From Improbicoccus pseudotrichonymphae (GTDB lineage Bacteria; Bacillota; Clostridia; Oscillospirales; Acutalibacteraceae), in assembly GCA_036322855.1 (NCBI GenBank), contig AP027924.1:682001-746000 (forward strand): a stretch of 64,000 nucleotides of DNA. The letters are read 5' to 3'. Under the pieces are notes generated by a model. The model made no database searches, was not told the origin of the DNA, and saw only the letters and a list, made by a program, of their open reading frames with translations. Positions 26,855 through 35,956 of this stretch are shown here, one piece after another. Within the stretch, counting starts at the first letter, position 1. Each line of letters opens with the position of its first letter. The position numbers and the translations under genes were made by a program.

Positions 26855-27738
26855 TAAATTTATTTGATTTGCATTGTGATACAATTCACAGAATCGTAAG
26901 CGAAGGCAAAAGTATACGCAACAAAGATTTAAATGTAAACGTTGAGAAATTAAAAAAATTCGATGAATACATAGGAGTTTTCGCCATATGGATACCACCG
27001 GAATTCAGAGGTAGAAGGGCGCTTGATTTCTTCTTGAATTCGCACAAGAAATCTTCGAAAATTTTAAAAGAAATAAATTCTGTCGAAAAAAGAAAAGCAA
27101 TTTTGAGTGTTGAGGGAGGTTCGGTTTTAAGCGGAAATTTAAAAAATATAGATATTTTGGCGAAATGTAATATAAAAATTCTCACACTTACTTGGAACGG
27201 CAGTTGTGAAATAGGTGATGGCATTTGTGTAAATAATTCTTCGGGACTTACTAATTTTGGTAAAAAAACAATAGAACAATTAAAGAAAAATAAAATAATA
27301 ATAGATATTTCTCATGCAAGTGAGAAACTTTTCTATGATGTTTTAAAATATTCTGGGGAATTTTTGATGGCTTCGCATTCAAATTCTCGCCACATTTTTA
27401 ATCACAAGAGAAATTTAACAGATGAACAATTTAATTTAATCAGAGAAAATAACGGCATAGTTGGAATTAATTTTTGCAAAAATTTTCTGTCAAAAGAAAA
27501 TTCAAAAATAGAAGATATTTTCGAACATGTCGAACATTTCGTGTCGCTTTCCGGAGAAAACACCGTATGTATAGGTTCGGATTTTGACGGCGCCGAGATT
27601 ATTGAAGAAATTGATGATATATCCAAAATTCATAAACTATATGATTTTATGTTGAAAAAAAATTATAAAGAAAAATTAATAAGAAAAATATTTTTTTATA
27701 ATGCTTTAAATTTTTTTAAAAAATTTGATATAATCTGA
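26851..27738 (+). CDS. Membrane-dipeptidase family (M19) peptidase
   Basis: 295 aa from TTG 26851. Zinc dipeptidase of the renal dipeptidase fold. The first metal site DLHCDT is at the N-terminus, followed by SVEGG (Glu ligand), LTLTWNGSCEIGDG, ISHAS and MASHSNSRHIFNHKRNLTDE (His ligands), and the GSDFDGAE signature near the C-terminus. No signal peptide, so probably cytoplasmic, cleaving dipeptides. Coupled to yraN and 30 bp upstream of pgsA. Confidence 0.9.
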   Translation: MINLFDLHCDTIHRIVSEGKSIRNKDLNVNVEKLKKFDEYIGVFAIWIPPEFRGRRALDFFLNSHKKSSKILKEINSVEKRKAILSVEGGSVLSGNLKNIDILAKCNIKILTLTWNGSCEIGDGICVNNSSGLTNFGKKTIEQLKKNKIIIDISHASEKLFYDVLKYSGEFLMASHSNSRHIFNHKRNLTDEQFNLIRENNGIVGINFCKNFLSKENSKIEDIFEHVEHFVSLSGENTVCIGSDFDGAEIIEEIDDISKIHKLYDFMLKKNYKEKLIRKIFFYNALNFFKKFDII

Positions 27739-27768
27739 GCTGTCCGCGACAGTTTTTCGAGGTAAACT

Positions 27769-28335
27769 ATGAAAAGAAAGTATTTTTTTACTACTCCGAA
27801 TTTTTTGTCTATTTTAAGAATTGCTTTAATCATACCCTTTGCCAAATTTTTATTGGATGAAAATTATCTGAGTGCATTTTGGGTTTTCGTTTTTTCTTCT
27901 TTGACTGATTTTTTTGATGGCTTATTGGCAAGAAGATGTAAAAAAGAAACAGATTTGGGAAAGATTTTGGACCCGCTTGCCGACAAGTTAACGATAATTT
28001 GCACCATGATATGTATGAGCGTAAAGTTTAGCAAAACATTACCGTTTATGATTATATTTATCATAAAAGAATTAATAATGATTGTTGCGTGTTGTTGGTT
28101 AATTAAAAATAACCTAAAGTCTATAAAATCTAAATGGTATGGAAAATTAGCTACCGCATTCTTTTATTTTTCTATCTTGATAATAACAATACTTAAGGCT
28201 CTGTGGGATATAGAGAATGAATTTTTAATATCTTCTCTTATGATTATCGTACTAATTTTAACGTTAAATGCTCTGTTTAGATATTTTTTGGTTTTTATAG
28301 AATATAAAAATAGTGCAGATAAGCAGCGCCCATAA
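27769..28335 (+). CDS. pgsA: CDP-diacylglycerol-glycerol-3-phosphate 3-phosphatidyltransferase
   Basis: 188 aa membrane enzyme making phosphatidylglycerol phosphate from CDP-diacylglycerol, downstream of CdsA (54722-55603). The CDP-alcohol phosphatidyltransferase motif DGx2ARx8Gx3Dx3D is complete: FFDGLLARRCKK, then GKILDPLAD (residues about 49-73). Several membrane helices. ATG start with GAGG upstream. Likely co-transcribed with the dipeptidase gene. Confidence 0.92.
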   Translation: MKRKYFFTTPNFLSILRIALIIPFAKFLLDENYLSAFWVFVFSSLTDFFDGLLARRCKKETDLGKILDPLADKLTIICTMICMSVKFSKTLPFMIIFIIKELIMIVACCWLIKNNLKSIKSKWYGKLATAFFYFSILIITILKALWDIENEFLISSLMIIVLILTLNALFRYFLVFIEYKNSADKQRP

Positions 28336-28459
28336 AAAGTTTGCGAATGAATCGTCACATTTAGATTTTAAATTTGTTTATTTTTTAGTTTTGTGATAAA
28401 CTCCCAGATCGGTACTTAATGTTTTTAATTTCGTTTTTTGTTTTTGTTGGAGCCGATTG

Positions 28460-31081
28460 ATGAAAAATTATTATTCTATGTCTTTTGATGATTTGTCAAA
28501 AGTTTTTGATACCGGTGTCAACGGTATTTCTAATAAAGAAGCTGAGGTCAGATTAAGAAAATATGGCTTTAACGATTACGAACCGCCGCCAAAAGAAAGG
28601 ATTATAGGTAGGATTTTTAAGCAATTTAGAGATATATCTATGATAGTTCTCTTGGTTGCCGCTTGCATCTCTTTGATTATGGCTTTGAGAGATGGAAGTG
28701 GCTTTATAGAACCGATTGTTATATTTGGAATTATGATAATGAACATGTCTCTTACCATAATTCAGGAAAGAAATGCCGAAAAGGCTATTGATGAGCTTTC
28801 GGAGCTTAATACACCGAATTGTATTGTCTTGAGAGAAAATTCGCGCGTGGTGTTATCTAAAAGTCAATTGGTTCCCGGAGATATAATTTATTTACAGTCC
28901 GGGGATTTAGTTCCTGCCGATGCGCGCTTGATTGAATGTACTCAATTCGAAGTGGATGAGTCATCAATCACCGGGGAAAGCGAGTCTTGTGAAAAAAGCA
29001 GCGAAGTAATTTTTAATGAAAATATCCCTATCTCTGAACAAAAAAATATGGTCTTTTCAAATTGTCATGTTACAAAAGGTAAAGCCACAGCGGTTGTTAT
29101 TTCCACCGGCATGAAAACTCAAATTGGCAAAATAGCATCCATGTTAAATCAATCAAAAAAAGAAATAACTCCATTACAGAAAAAATTAAATAGAGTAGTC
29201 AATTTTGTGAGTATGATTTCTGTTGCTTTCAGCGCGATTATGTTTTTGTTTGGTTTGATAAGAGGGGAAAACATATGGAATATGTTTCTTACCATGATTT
29301 TATTATCGGTTGCCGCGACTCCGGAAACACTTTCGCTGATAGTAACGCTTTCGTTAACTCGTGGTGTCAAAAATATAGTAAAAATTCATGGTCTTGTTAG
29401 AAATCTTCACGCTGTTGAAACTCTTGGAAGTGTTTCGGTGATATGTTCAGACAAGACTGGAACACTAACTCAAAATAGAATGGAAGTAAAGAAAATTTGG
29501 ATAGAAGATGATGAAATTTTTGGTTCGAATGATAAGTTTAATGAAAAGAGATCAGAATTTGTAAGAAAATTAGCTATGGCAAGTAATGTAGATCTGAATT
29601 TGGAAAATAATACTGTTGCCAATCCCACCGAGATGGCAATTTTGAAATTATTTTTTAATGTCAAAGAAAAGATAGAGGATGTGTACTTAAAAGTGCACGA
29701 AGTCCCTTTCACATCCGAAAGAAAGATGATGAGCGTTGTATTTAGAAATAATAAAGAAAATAATTTTTTGATATTGACCAAAGGCGCTTTGGACAAAATG
29801 TCGTTTGAAGAAGCCAATACAAAAAAAATAGAAAACGTTCATGATGATTTTACCAAAAACGAAGCTCTAAGAGTCTTGGCTTTAGGTAGTAAAATAGTGG
29901 AAAAGTTTGATCCTAGTTCTTCTGATTTTAATAATTCGTTTTTAGAAACGGGATTGAAGTTTGAAGGCATGGTGGGGATTTTCGATCCTCCTAAGAATGA
30001 TGTTAAAATCTCGGTCGAAACTGCCAGAAAAGCAGGTATAAAAGTAATAATGATAACTGGCGATCATGTTAACACGGCTTCAGCTGTGGCTCGAGAAATC
30101 GGTATTCTCGACGGTGTTACAAATGTGATAAGCGGGGAAGAATTGAAAAACATGTCGGATGAAGAATTATATAGAAATATTGAAAAATATAGTGTATACG
30201 CGAGAGTTTTACCTGAAGATAAATACAGAATTGTTCAAGCTTGGCAAAAGCATAATCACGTTGTGTCAATGACAGGCGATGGAATAAATGATGCTCCGGC
30301 ATTAAAATTGTCAGATGTAGGCGTTGCCATGGGTATCGCAGGTTCAGAAGTATCTAAAAATGCGTCGGATTTGATATTGACCGATGACAATTTTTCTACT
30401 ATTATTCAGTCGGTACGTGAAGGCAGAAATATTTATTCAAGCATTCAAAAAACTGTTTGTTTTTTAATCACTTGTTGTTGTACTGAAATTATAATTATGA
30501 TTGTGCCACAGATATTAAATTGGGGGATTTTGATGAGCCCCATAATGTTGTTGCTGATCGATCTTCTTGTTACTGGTTTACCTAGCTTGTTTTTTGCACG
30601 TGAGGTATCAGAAGAAAATATTATGTTAAATAAACCAATTGACAAAAACAGTTCGATTTTGAGCAGAGTTTTTCTTTCCAAATTATTAGTTCAGGTTGTT
30701 TTGACTTCGATATCGGTAATACTAAGCTTTTATATAGGCAGGTTTATATCTGTATCGCAAAGTGTTTACCCAGATTTGAAGGTTGCTCAGACAATGTCAT
30801 TTTTAACCTTGGGAATTTCTTCTGTGCTCAATATTTTTGTTATAGTAAGTAAAAGTGGAATTTTGAATCACAACTGGCATACGAACCCAAAGTTGGTGAT
30901 TACATCTTTTTTCACAATGTTCGTGTTGGTGATTATGGTATTGTTTTCTAATTTGGGAGGAGTTGTTTTAGGTTCGGTTTCTATTTCATTCGCGCATTGG
31001 GTAGCGGTTTTTTGTCTTTCTTTTGTTCCTCTATTTTTAGGTGAAATAATTAAAACCAGATTAGCTGGTGTAGCTCAGTAG
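28460..31081 (+). CDS. Cation-transporting P-type ATPase (Ca2+-type)
   Basis: 873 aa. ATG 28460 chosen because GGAG sits 7 nt upstream. N-terminal cation-ATPase domain, actuator motif ITGESE (about 171), the phosphorylation motif CSDKTGTLTQN (Asp about 333), MITGDH, and the hinge MTGDGINDAPALK (about 605), with about ten membrane helices. The VRNLHAVETLGSVSVICSDK stretch matches type IIA Ca2+ pumps, but the M4 ion-binding motif is PETLS in place of PEGLP, so the ion is uncertain. The last codons and TAG stop (31079-31081) lie inside the tRNA-Thr gene, an 18-bp overlap that supplies the C-terminal LAGVAQ. Confidence 0.92.
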   Translation: MKNYYSMSFDDLSKVFDTGVNGISNKEAEVRLRKYGFNDYEPPPKERIIGRIFKQFRDISMIVLLVAACISLIMALRDGSGFIEPIVIFGIMIMNMSLTIIQERNAEKAIDELSELNTPNCIVLRENSRVVLSKSQLVPGDIIYLQSGDLVPADARLIECTQFEVDESSITGESESCEKSSEVIFNENIPISEQKNMVFSNCHVTKGKATAVVISTGMKTQIGKIASMLNQSKKEITPLQKKLNRVVNFVSMISVAFSAIMFLFGLIRGENIWNMFLTMILLSVAATPETLSLIVTLSLTRGVKNIVKIHGLVRNLHAVETLGSVSVICSDKTGTLTQNRMEVKKIWIEDDEIFGSNDKFNEKRSEFVRKLAMASNVDLNLENNTVANPTEMAILKLFFNVKEKIEDVYLKVHEVPFTSERKMMSVVFRNNKENNFLILTKGALDKMSFEEANTKKIENVHDDFTKNEALRVLALGSKIVEKFDPSSSDFNNSFLETGLKFEGMVGIFDPPKNDVKISVETARKAGIKVIMITGDHVNTASAVAREIGILDGVTNVISGEELKNMSDEELYRNIEKYSVYARVLPEDKYRIVQAWQKHNHVVSMTGDGINDAPALKLSDVGVAMGIAGSEVSKNASDLILTDDNFSTIIQSVREGRNIYSSIQKTVCFLITCCCTEIIIMIVPQILNWGILMSPIMLLLIDLLVTGLPSLFFAREVSEENIMLNKPIDKNSSILSRVFLSKLLVQVVLTSISVILSFYIGRFISVSQSVYPDLKVAQTMSFLTLGISSVLNIFVIVSKSGILNHNWHTNPKLVITSFFTMFVLVIMVLFSNLGGVVLGSVSISFAHWVAVFCLSFVPLFLGEIIKTRLAGVAQ

Positions 31082-31139
31082 GTAGAGCAGCTGATTCGTA
31101 ATCAGCAGGCCGACGGTTCGAATCCGCCCATCAGCTCCA
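31064..31139 (+). tRNA. tRNA-Thr (anticodon CGT)
   Basis: Cloverleaf: acceptor GCTGGTG/CATCAGC, D-arm GCTC/GAGC, anticodon stem GCTGA/TCAGC with loop TTCGTAA, and T-arm GACGG-TTCGAAT-CCGCC with one A-C mismatch. CCA is encoded at the 3' end. Its 5' part doubles as the end of the upstream ATPase gene. An A/T-rich weak hairpin followed by a T-run (about 31141-31172) may terminate it. Confidence 0.93.
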
Positions 31140-31504
31140 GATTTTTGATAGAAATTATTGTCAAAATTTTTTGTTTTGTCTGCCTACTTCACGATGAATG
31201 TGAATAACACTGTTTGTTTAAAGTTCTTGGAGATATTAACCCTATGTAAGAAATTGAGATTTCTTTCATTGATATAATCGATTTATTAAGGTTTCACCAA
31301 AAGAGTATAGTTCAAAAGAAACCAAACTCTGATAGAGAAGGACGGTTCTTTGTATTTGTAAAAATGTTTAGAAACACAAGAAACTTTGTGATTAAGATGA
31401 AATTTGCAAAAAAAAGAATCAGTTTTAGGACAAGTCTATTTAAAAATTATTTGAATTATGATAAATGATGTTCGTGCGTTTTTAGTTTTCAGATTTTAAG
31501 AAAT
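31140..31504. other. 365-bp gene-free stretch with a MITE-B end
   Basis: No gene seen. 31378-31433 (GATGAAATTTGCAAAAAAAA through CAGTTTTAGGACAAG) matches the right arm of element B; the left arm is absent, so it is a partial copy. Confidence 0.5.
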
Positions 31505-32173
31505 ATGATTTGGTGGAGATATATGATAGCGAAAAAGACAGAAGACAAAGATTTTGTCATTCCTAGATATACATTGACAGAAGAAATTATCAATTCTATA
31601 ATCCACGGAATTGGTGTTATTTTCAGTATATTTGCTTTGTTGTTGCTTTTTAAAAAAAACTCGCTCGATTTCGTAAAAACTTTCTGTTTTTCAATTTATG
31701 GTGGTTCTCTTATAATTTTATATTTGGCTTCTACTTTGTATCATTCTTTGAAGCTAAATAAAGCTAAGAAATTGTTTAGGGTTTTTGATCATTGTTCTAT
31801 TTTTGTTTTGATAGCCGGAACGTATACACCCTTAATTGGTTTATTTTTAAAAGCCAAAATTGGTTTAGTAATTCTTCTTGTAATTTGGTCGGTTGCGATT
31901 TTGGGAATTGTTTTGAATGCAATAGACGTTAACAAATTTTCTCTCTTCTCGTTGATATGTTATATCGTTATGGGTTGGGCGGCGATTTTTATAATAAAAC
32001 CGATATCTAGTTCTTTAACCCAAAAACAAAATCTTTGGCTTTTTATCGGTGGCGCGCTTTACACACTGGGGACGGTTTTATATATGCTGGGGAAAAGAAT
32101 TAAATACTGTCACTGTGTTTGGCATTTATTTGTGCTTTGCGCGAGTGTTTTTCATTTTCTGATTTTTGTATAG
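31505..32173 (+). CDS. Hemolysin III / PAQR-type membrane protein
   Basis: 222 aa with seven membrane helices, belonging to the hemolysin III family (related to adiponectin receptors, predicted metal-dependent hydrolases). Family motifs: EEIINSIIHGIG near the N-terminus, LASTLYHSL, FDHCSIFVLIAGTYTP and CHCVWHLFVLCASVFHF, giving the conserved Ser and His residues that bind zinc in this superfamily. ATG 31505 is taken; an in-frame ATG at 31523 has GGTGGAG just before it and is a plausible alternative. Confidence 0.88.
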   Translation: MIWWRYMIAKKTEDKDFVIPRYTLTEEIINSIIHGIGVIFSIFALLLLFKKNSLDFVKTFCFSIYGGSLIILYLASTLYHSLKLNKAKKLFRVFDHCSIFVLIAGTYTPLIGLFLKAKIGLVILLVIWSVAILGIVLNAIDVNKFSLFSLICYIVMGWAAIFIIKPISSSLTQKQNLWLFIGGALYTLGTVLYMLGKRIKYCHCVWHLFVLCASVFHFLIFV

Positions 32174-32262
32174 CCAGCATATATATTAGTCTTCAAATAC
32201 TAAATTTTTATTTTAAGTCAGGCATTGTTGAAAGTAAAATATTATTTTCAAGAGAAGGCTTT

Positions 32263-33507
32263 ATGTTGGAGTTATCTGAAAAACAAGCTAAAGTCATGTT
32301 CTGGTGGATTAAAAATAGAAATCATGACGCAATTATATGCGATGGTGCAATACGAAGCGGAAAAACGTTTTGTTTGAGCGCTTCTTTCGTTTTTTGGTCG
32401 TTTTATGAATTTAATAATAATTCTTTTGGTATATGTGGAAAAACAATCACTTCTTTGAAAAGAAACTTGATTTTTCCTATGTTAAATTTTATTGAGATTT
32501 TTGGATTTAAATTTAAAGAATCAATCAGAGAAAACAAACTTACAATCTTTTTCGGAAATCAGCAAAATGATTTTTATCTTTTCGGAGGCAAAGATAGGTC
32601 ATCATTTACTTTAATTCAAGGCGCAACATTTTCCGGGATATTATTCGATGAAATAGTTTTGATGCCTGAATCTTTTGTAAAACAGGCACTGGCACGTTGT
32701 TCGATTAAAAATTCAAAATTTTTCTTTAATTGTAACCCAGATTCCAAAACTCATTGGTTTTATAGAGAGTGGATATCAAATTTTAAATCGAAAAATACTA
32801 TTTATATTCATTTTGATATGAAAGATAATCCAACATTAAATTCGAAAATAATAAATAGATATAATAATCTCTACACGGGATCTTTTTTTACCAGATATAT
32901 TCTTGGAAGATGGAAAGAACAAGACGGTTTGGTTTATCCGTTTATGTCGAATTATTCTTTTTATTGTGATATACCGTGCAAAAAATTTATAAAATATGTG
33001 ATTTCCTGTGATTATGGAATAATTCACCCTTTTTCGTGCGGACTTTGGGGTTTTGATGGCAATGTTTGGTTTAGAATCGAGGAGTATTATTATGATTCAA
33101 AATTAAGTGGAATAACAAAAACAGATGAAGAATATTACGAAGATATAAGAAGTTTAATTTTTGATTATGTAATTGATTTTTTTGTTATAGATCCATCCGC
33201 ATCAAGTTTTATTTCTCTTTTAAAACAAAAAGGTGGAATTAGAATTCGCTTAGCAAAAAATAATATTTCGGAAGGAATAAATCTGACTTCAAATATGTTA
33301 AAAAACGGGAGAATAAAAATTTGTAAAAATTGCATAAACTCAATTCGCGAATTTTCTATTTACAAATGGAAACAAAATTCATACAAAATAGATACTCCTG
33401 AAAAAGAAAACGACCATGCGATGGATGACATAAGATATTTCGTCATGTCTGTCTTCAATAAAAAAGAAAGTGGTTGTTTTGTATATACGGTCAACAGAAA
33501 TTTATAA
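32263..33507 (+). CDS. Phage terminase large subunit (PBSX type)
   Basis: 414 aa from ATG 32263 (AGAAGG upstream; the open frame extends further but overlaps the previous gene). DNA-packaging ATPase/nuclease. N-terminal Walker A GAIRSGKTF, Walker B with the catalytic Glu in GILFDEIVLMPESF, the FNCNPDSKTHWFY coupling motif, and a C-terminal RNase H-like nuclease with SCDYGIIHPF, FVIDPSAS and a final DHAMDDIRYF. Length and motifs look complete, yet no small terminase, portal or capsid gene is adjacent. It directly precedes a V-ATPase gene (18-bp gap). Confidence 0.88.
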   Translation: MLELSEKQAKVMFWWIKNRNHDAIICDGAIRSGKTFCLSASFVFWSFYEFNNNSFGICGKTITSLKRNLIFPMLNFIEIFGFKFKESIRENKLTIFFGNQQNDFYLFGGKDRSSFTLIQGATFSGILFDEIVLMPESFVKQALARCSIKNSKFFFNCNPDSKTHWFYREWISNFKSKNTIYIHFDMKDNPTLNSKIINRYNNLYTGSFFTRYILGRWKEQDGLVYPFMSNYSFYCDIPCKKFIKYVISCDYGIIHPFSCGLWGFDGNVWFRIEEYYYDSKLSGITKTDEEYYEDIRSLIFDYVIDFFVIDPSASSFISLLKQKGGIRIRLAKNNISEGINLTSNMLKNGRIKICKNCINSIREFSIYKWKQNSYKIDTPEKENDHAMDDIRYFVMSVFNKKESGCFVYTVNRNL

Positions 33508-33525
33508 AATTTAAGGTGTAAACAA

Positions 33526-34143
33526 ATGCAAAATAAGGTTGTGTCAAAAAATTTATTAAATAGTACTAAAAATTCATTGATTTTAGCAAAAAACGGTTGC
33601 GACATCATGAAAAAGAAAAGAAATATTCTAATGAAGGAATTGCTGATGATCAAAGATAAAATAGAAGAAATTCAGCAAGAGCTTTTAGATTTTTTCTCCA
33701 AAGCATATTCGGATCTGAGAGATGCCAACATTTCATTGGGTTTATTTACCAAAGAACTGGCTTCTGTAGTAGAAGAGGAAGTCGATTTAAATTTAACTTA
33801 CCGTTCGATAATGGGTATCGAAATACCTGTGTTTCAAAGATTAGAGTATAAAAAACCGCAAAAACTTCCGTTTGGGTTGCATGCTTCCAATTCACTAGTC
33901 GACAAGACTTATTTAAGTTTTATGAAAGTAAAAGTAGCAATTGTTAAATATGCAGAATTGGAGACAAGCATTTTTCTTATATCTAAAACTATTATTAAAA
34001 TAAAAAAGAAAATCAATGCACTGGAAAACTTGGCCATACCAAAACTCGAAGAAGATATAAGAGATATGACCACGGCTTTGGAAGAGAAAGAACGCGAAGA
34101 ATTCACACGCATGAAAATTATTAAAGAGAAAAAGATACTTTGA
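33526..34143 (+). CDS. ntpD: V-type ATP synthase subunit D
   Basis: 205 aa. Subunit D is the central rotor shaft of V/A-type ATPases, linking the A3B3 head to the membrane ring. N- and C-terminal long coiled coils are visible; the N-terminal part shows KKKRNILMKELL and the middle GIEIPVFQ, both typical. Normally D follows subunits A and B. Here the upstream neighbour is a phage terminase, while subunits C and I are at 47.2-50.2 kb, so the operon has been broken up. A, B, E, F and K are not in the window. Confidence 0.88.
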   Translation: MQNKVVSKNLLNSTKNSLILAKNGCDIMKKKRNILMKELLMIKDKIEEIQQELLDFFSKAYSDLRDANISLGLFTKELASVVEEEVDLNLTYRSIMGIEIPVFQRLEYKKPQKLPFGLHASNSLVDKTYLSFMKVKVAIVKYAELETSIFLISKTIIKIKKKINALENLAIPKLEEDIRDMTTALEEKEREEFTRMKIIKEKKIL

Positions 34144-34677
34144 GATCTTTTGAGTACTGCGGTCTTAATGTTTTTAAAGATCTGAAAGAAACAAAGTTAT
34201 AAAAGTAAAAATTATTATAGTTTTGTTATTTTTAGATACCGAATTTAGTAAGGAATCTAATAGGAAGAACGGGTACACCCAAAGAAATCGCGGCTCTAAG
34301 TTGTCTCCTGCGGAGACAAAGTCGCCGCTAAATAGTGTCGCATTGAAAAATCTTTTGCATATTACGCCAGGTATCCTTAGAAACCTTTAATTTTTTTAAA
34401 AATTCAAAATCTAAAAATTAAAGGAAGTATAAGCGTGTATAAAATTAAAATCGAAAATCATGACGGAAAAAATAATAGAAGTGGAAGTAACACATGAAAT
34501 TTACAAATTCGACAAAGAAAACTTTTGGCAAGAAAAAGTGAGCTTTGACAATTGAATAAACTACCCGAATACGTTCAAAGATACTCCTGCCCGCAAACCC
34601 ATGAACTATGGGATTTTTTTCATAATTTGTCAAATTAACTTTTACACGTCTTACCTTTTTACGGATTTAGAGAAATC
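34144..34677. other. Intergenic region with repeat pieces and a gene scrap
   Basis: Contains an AGATCTTT/AAAGATCT inverted repeat right after ntpD (34143-34182, a weak terminator candidate), the second copy of the 37-bp repeat (34206-34242), and an isolated palindromic element P (34275-34345). A frameshifted scrap (about 34440-34555) reads IIEVEVTHEIYKFDKENFW, similar to the start of phage sigma-like proteins. None of these is an intact gene. Confidence 0.5.
34275..34345 (+). repeat. Palindromic repeat element P, orphan copy
   Basis: ACACCCAAAGAAATCGCGGC, then GTCTCC-TGC-GGAGAC (34303-34317) and GCCGC, then GTGTCGCATT. No leader-family gene or promoter follows, so the element can exist without its usual gene. 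Confidence 0.7.
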
Positions 34678-35928
34678 TTATTCTCCCCTGTCTTCTATTA
34701 ACCTCACACTGACTTCAAATTCTCTTGTTTCGTTTGTGATGGAGTTTCTTCTGAAAATCTTCATAGACACTTTATCTCCGGGCTTAAGATTTAGTAAAGC
34801 TCTATCTAAATCATCATAACTTGTTATATTGATTCCGTTTACTTTCATAATGATATCTCCGGTTTTTACACCATTTCTTTTAAGATCGCTATCCGAATTA
34901 ATTTCTACTATGTAAATGCCGAGAGGTAAATCATTCAATTGCGCATGCATTCTGCTTACCAACTTTCCAACTATTCCGATCTTAACCCTATTTCCTACAT
35001 ATCCTTTTTCTCTTAAAGATTTTATTACTTCTAAAAGCATTTTAGAAGGTATTGCAAAACCCATACCTTCCAATTCAACAGAACTCATCTTGCTGGTGTT
35101 CATACCAATTACATATCCGTATTGGTTTATCAATGGGCCTCCGGAATTTCCCGGATTCAATGCAGCATCGGTTTGAATATATGGAACTGAAGAGCCATCG
35201 ATGGTACGCCCAATTGCTGAAATTATCCCCCCAGTGTATGAACCGAAAAAAGCAAATCCGCAAGGATTTCCTACGGCAAAACAACGATTTCCGATTTTAA
35301 CATGATCTGAATCTTCAAAAATTGCCGGAAATAATCCCGATTTTTCTATTTTGAGCAAAGCTACATCTGTTTTTGGGTCTTTACCGATCAACTTGGCACT
35401 ATATTCTTCAGTTTTGCCGTCTTCGGATTTGAACACTACTACAATTTTATTTTTTTTTGAATCTCCTACAATATGGGCATTTGTAACTATGTAACCATTT
35501 TCACTTATCACGATCCCAGATCCCTGGCCCACCAAATCAGAAAACATGTCCGTGTTAACGTTGTAGTGGGCTATGCCGACAACGGATTTTTTTGTTTTTT
35601 CATAAATTTCTTCAGGGCTTAAAGCTTTTTTGTCTCCAACACTACCCTCTTGTACTTGGAAATCATCAATTATCGAAGACTTTTTTTCGGGATTTAAAAA
35701 ACTTGGTAGCTTTATTTCGTTATTTTGCCAAAGATAAAAAAGTATGCCTCCGAAAAATGCAGATAAAAAAGATAAAATTAATATAATTCTTATTAAAAAT
35801 TTATTCTTTTTGTCGGGGGAGTAATCTATCATTCCATATTTATTTTTATTTTTTTTACCAAAACCCCAGAACCCGTCTTTTCGTTCTTTGCCACCTTGAT
35901 CTTTATTTTTTTCCAAAACTATACCCAC
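34678..35928 (-). CDS. HtrA/DegP-like serine protease
   Basis: 416 aa. Membrane-anchored protease acting outside the membrane on misfolded proteins. Basic cytoplasmic N-terminus, one membrane helix (about 46-66), a trypsin-like domain with catalytic His in NAHIV (about 151), Asp in TDVALLKI (about 189) and Ser in NPGNSGGPL (about 261), then one PDZ domain (GVKTGDIIMKVNG). Lies 28 bp after ftsH on the same strand, so both quality-control proteases are likely one transcript with tilS. Confidence 0.93.
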   Translation of the reverse strand: MGIVLEKNKDQGGKERKDGFWGFGKKNKNKYGMIDYSPDKKNKFLIRIILILSFLSAFFGGILFYLWQNNEIKLPSFLNPEKKSSIIDDFQVQEGSVGDKKALSPEEIYEKTKKSVVGIAHYNVNTDMFSDLVGQGSGIVISENGYIVTNAHIVGDSKKNKIVVVFKSEDGKTEEYSAKLIGKDPKTDVALLKIEKSGLFPAIFEDSDHVKIGNRCFAVGNPCGFAFFGSYTGGIISAIGRTIDGSSVPYIQTDAALNPGNSGGPLINQYGYVIGMNTSKMSSVELEGMGFAIPSKMLLEVIKSLREKGYVGNRVKIGIVGKLVSRMHAQLNDLPLGIYIVEINSDSDLKRNGVKTGDIIMKVNGINITSYDDLDRALLNLKPGDKVSMKIFRRNSITNETREFEVSVRLIEDRGE

Positions 35929-35956
35929 CGTAAAATAAGTAAATTAAAACACAAGA

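Noticed and set aside
32119..32262. Upstream extension of the terminase gene
   Set aside because: It overlaps the end of the hemolysin-III gene and has no family similarity; ATG 32263 has a good ribosome site.
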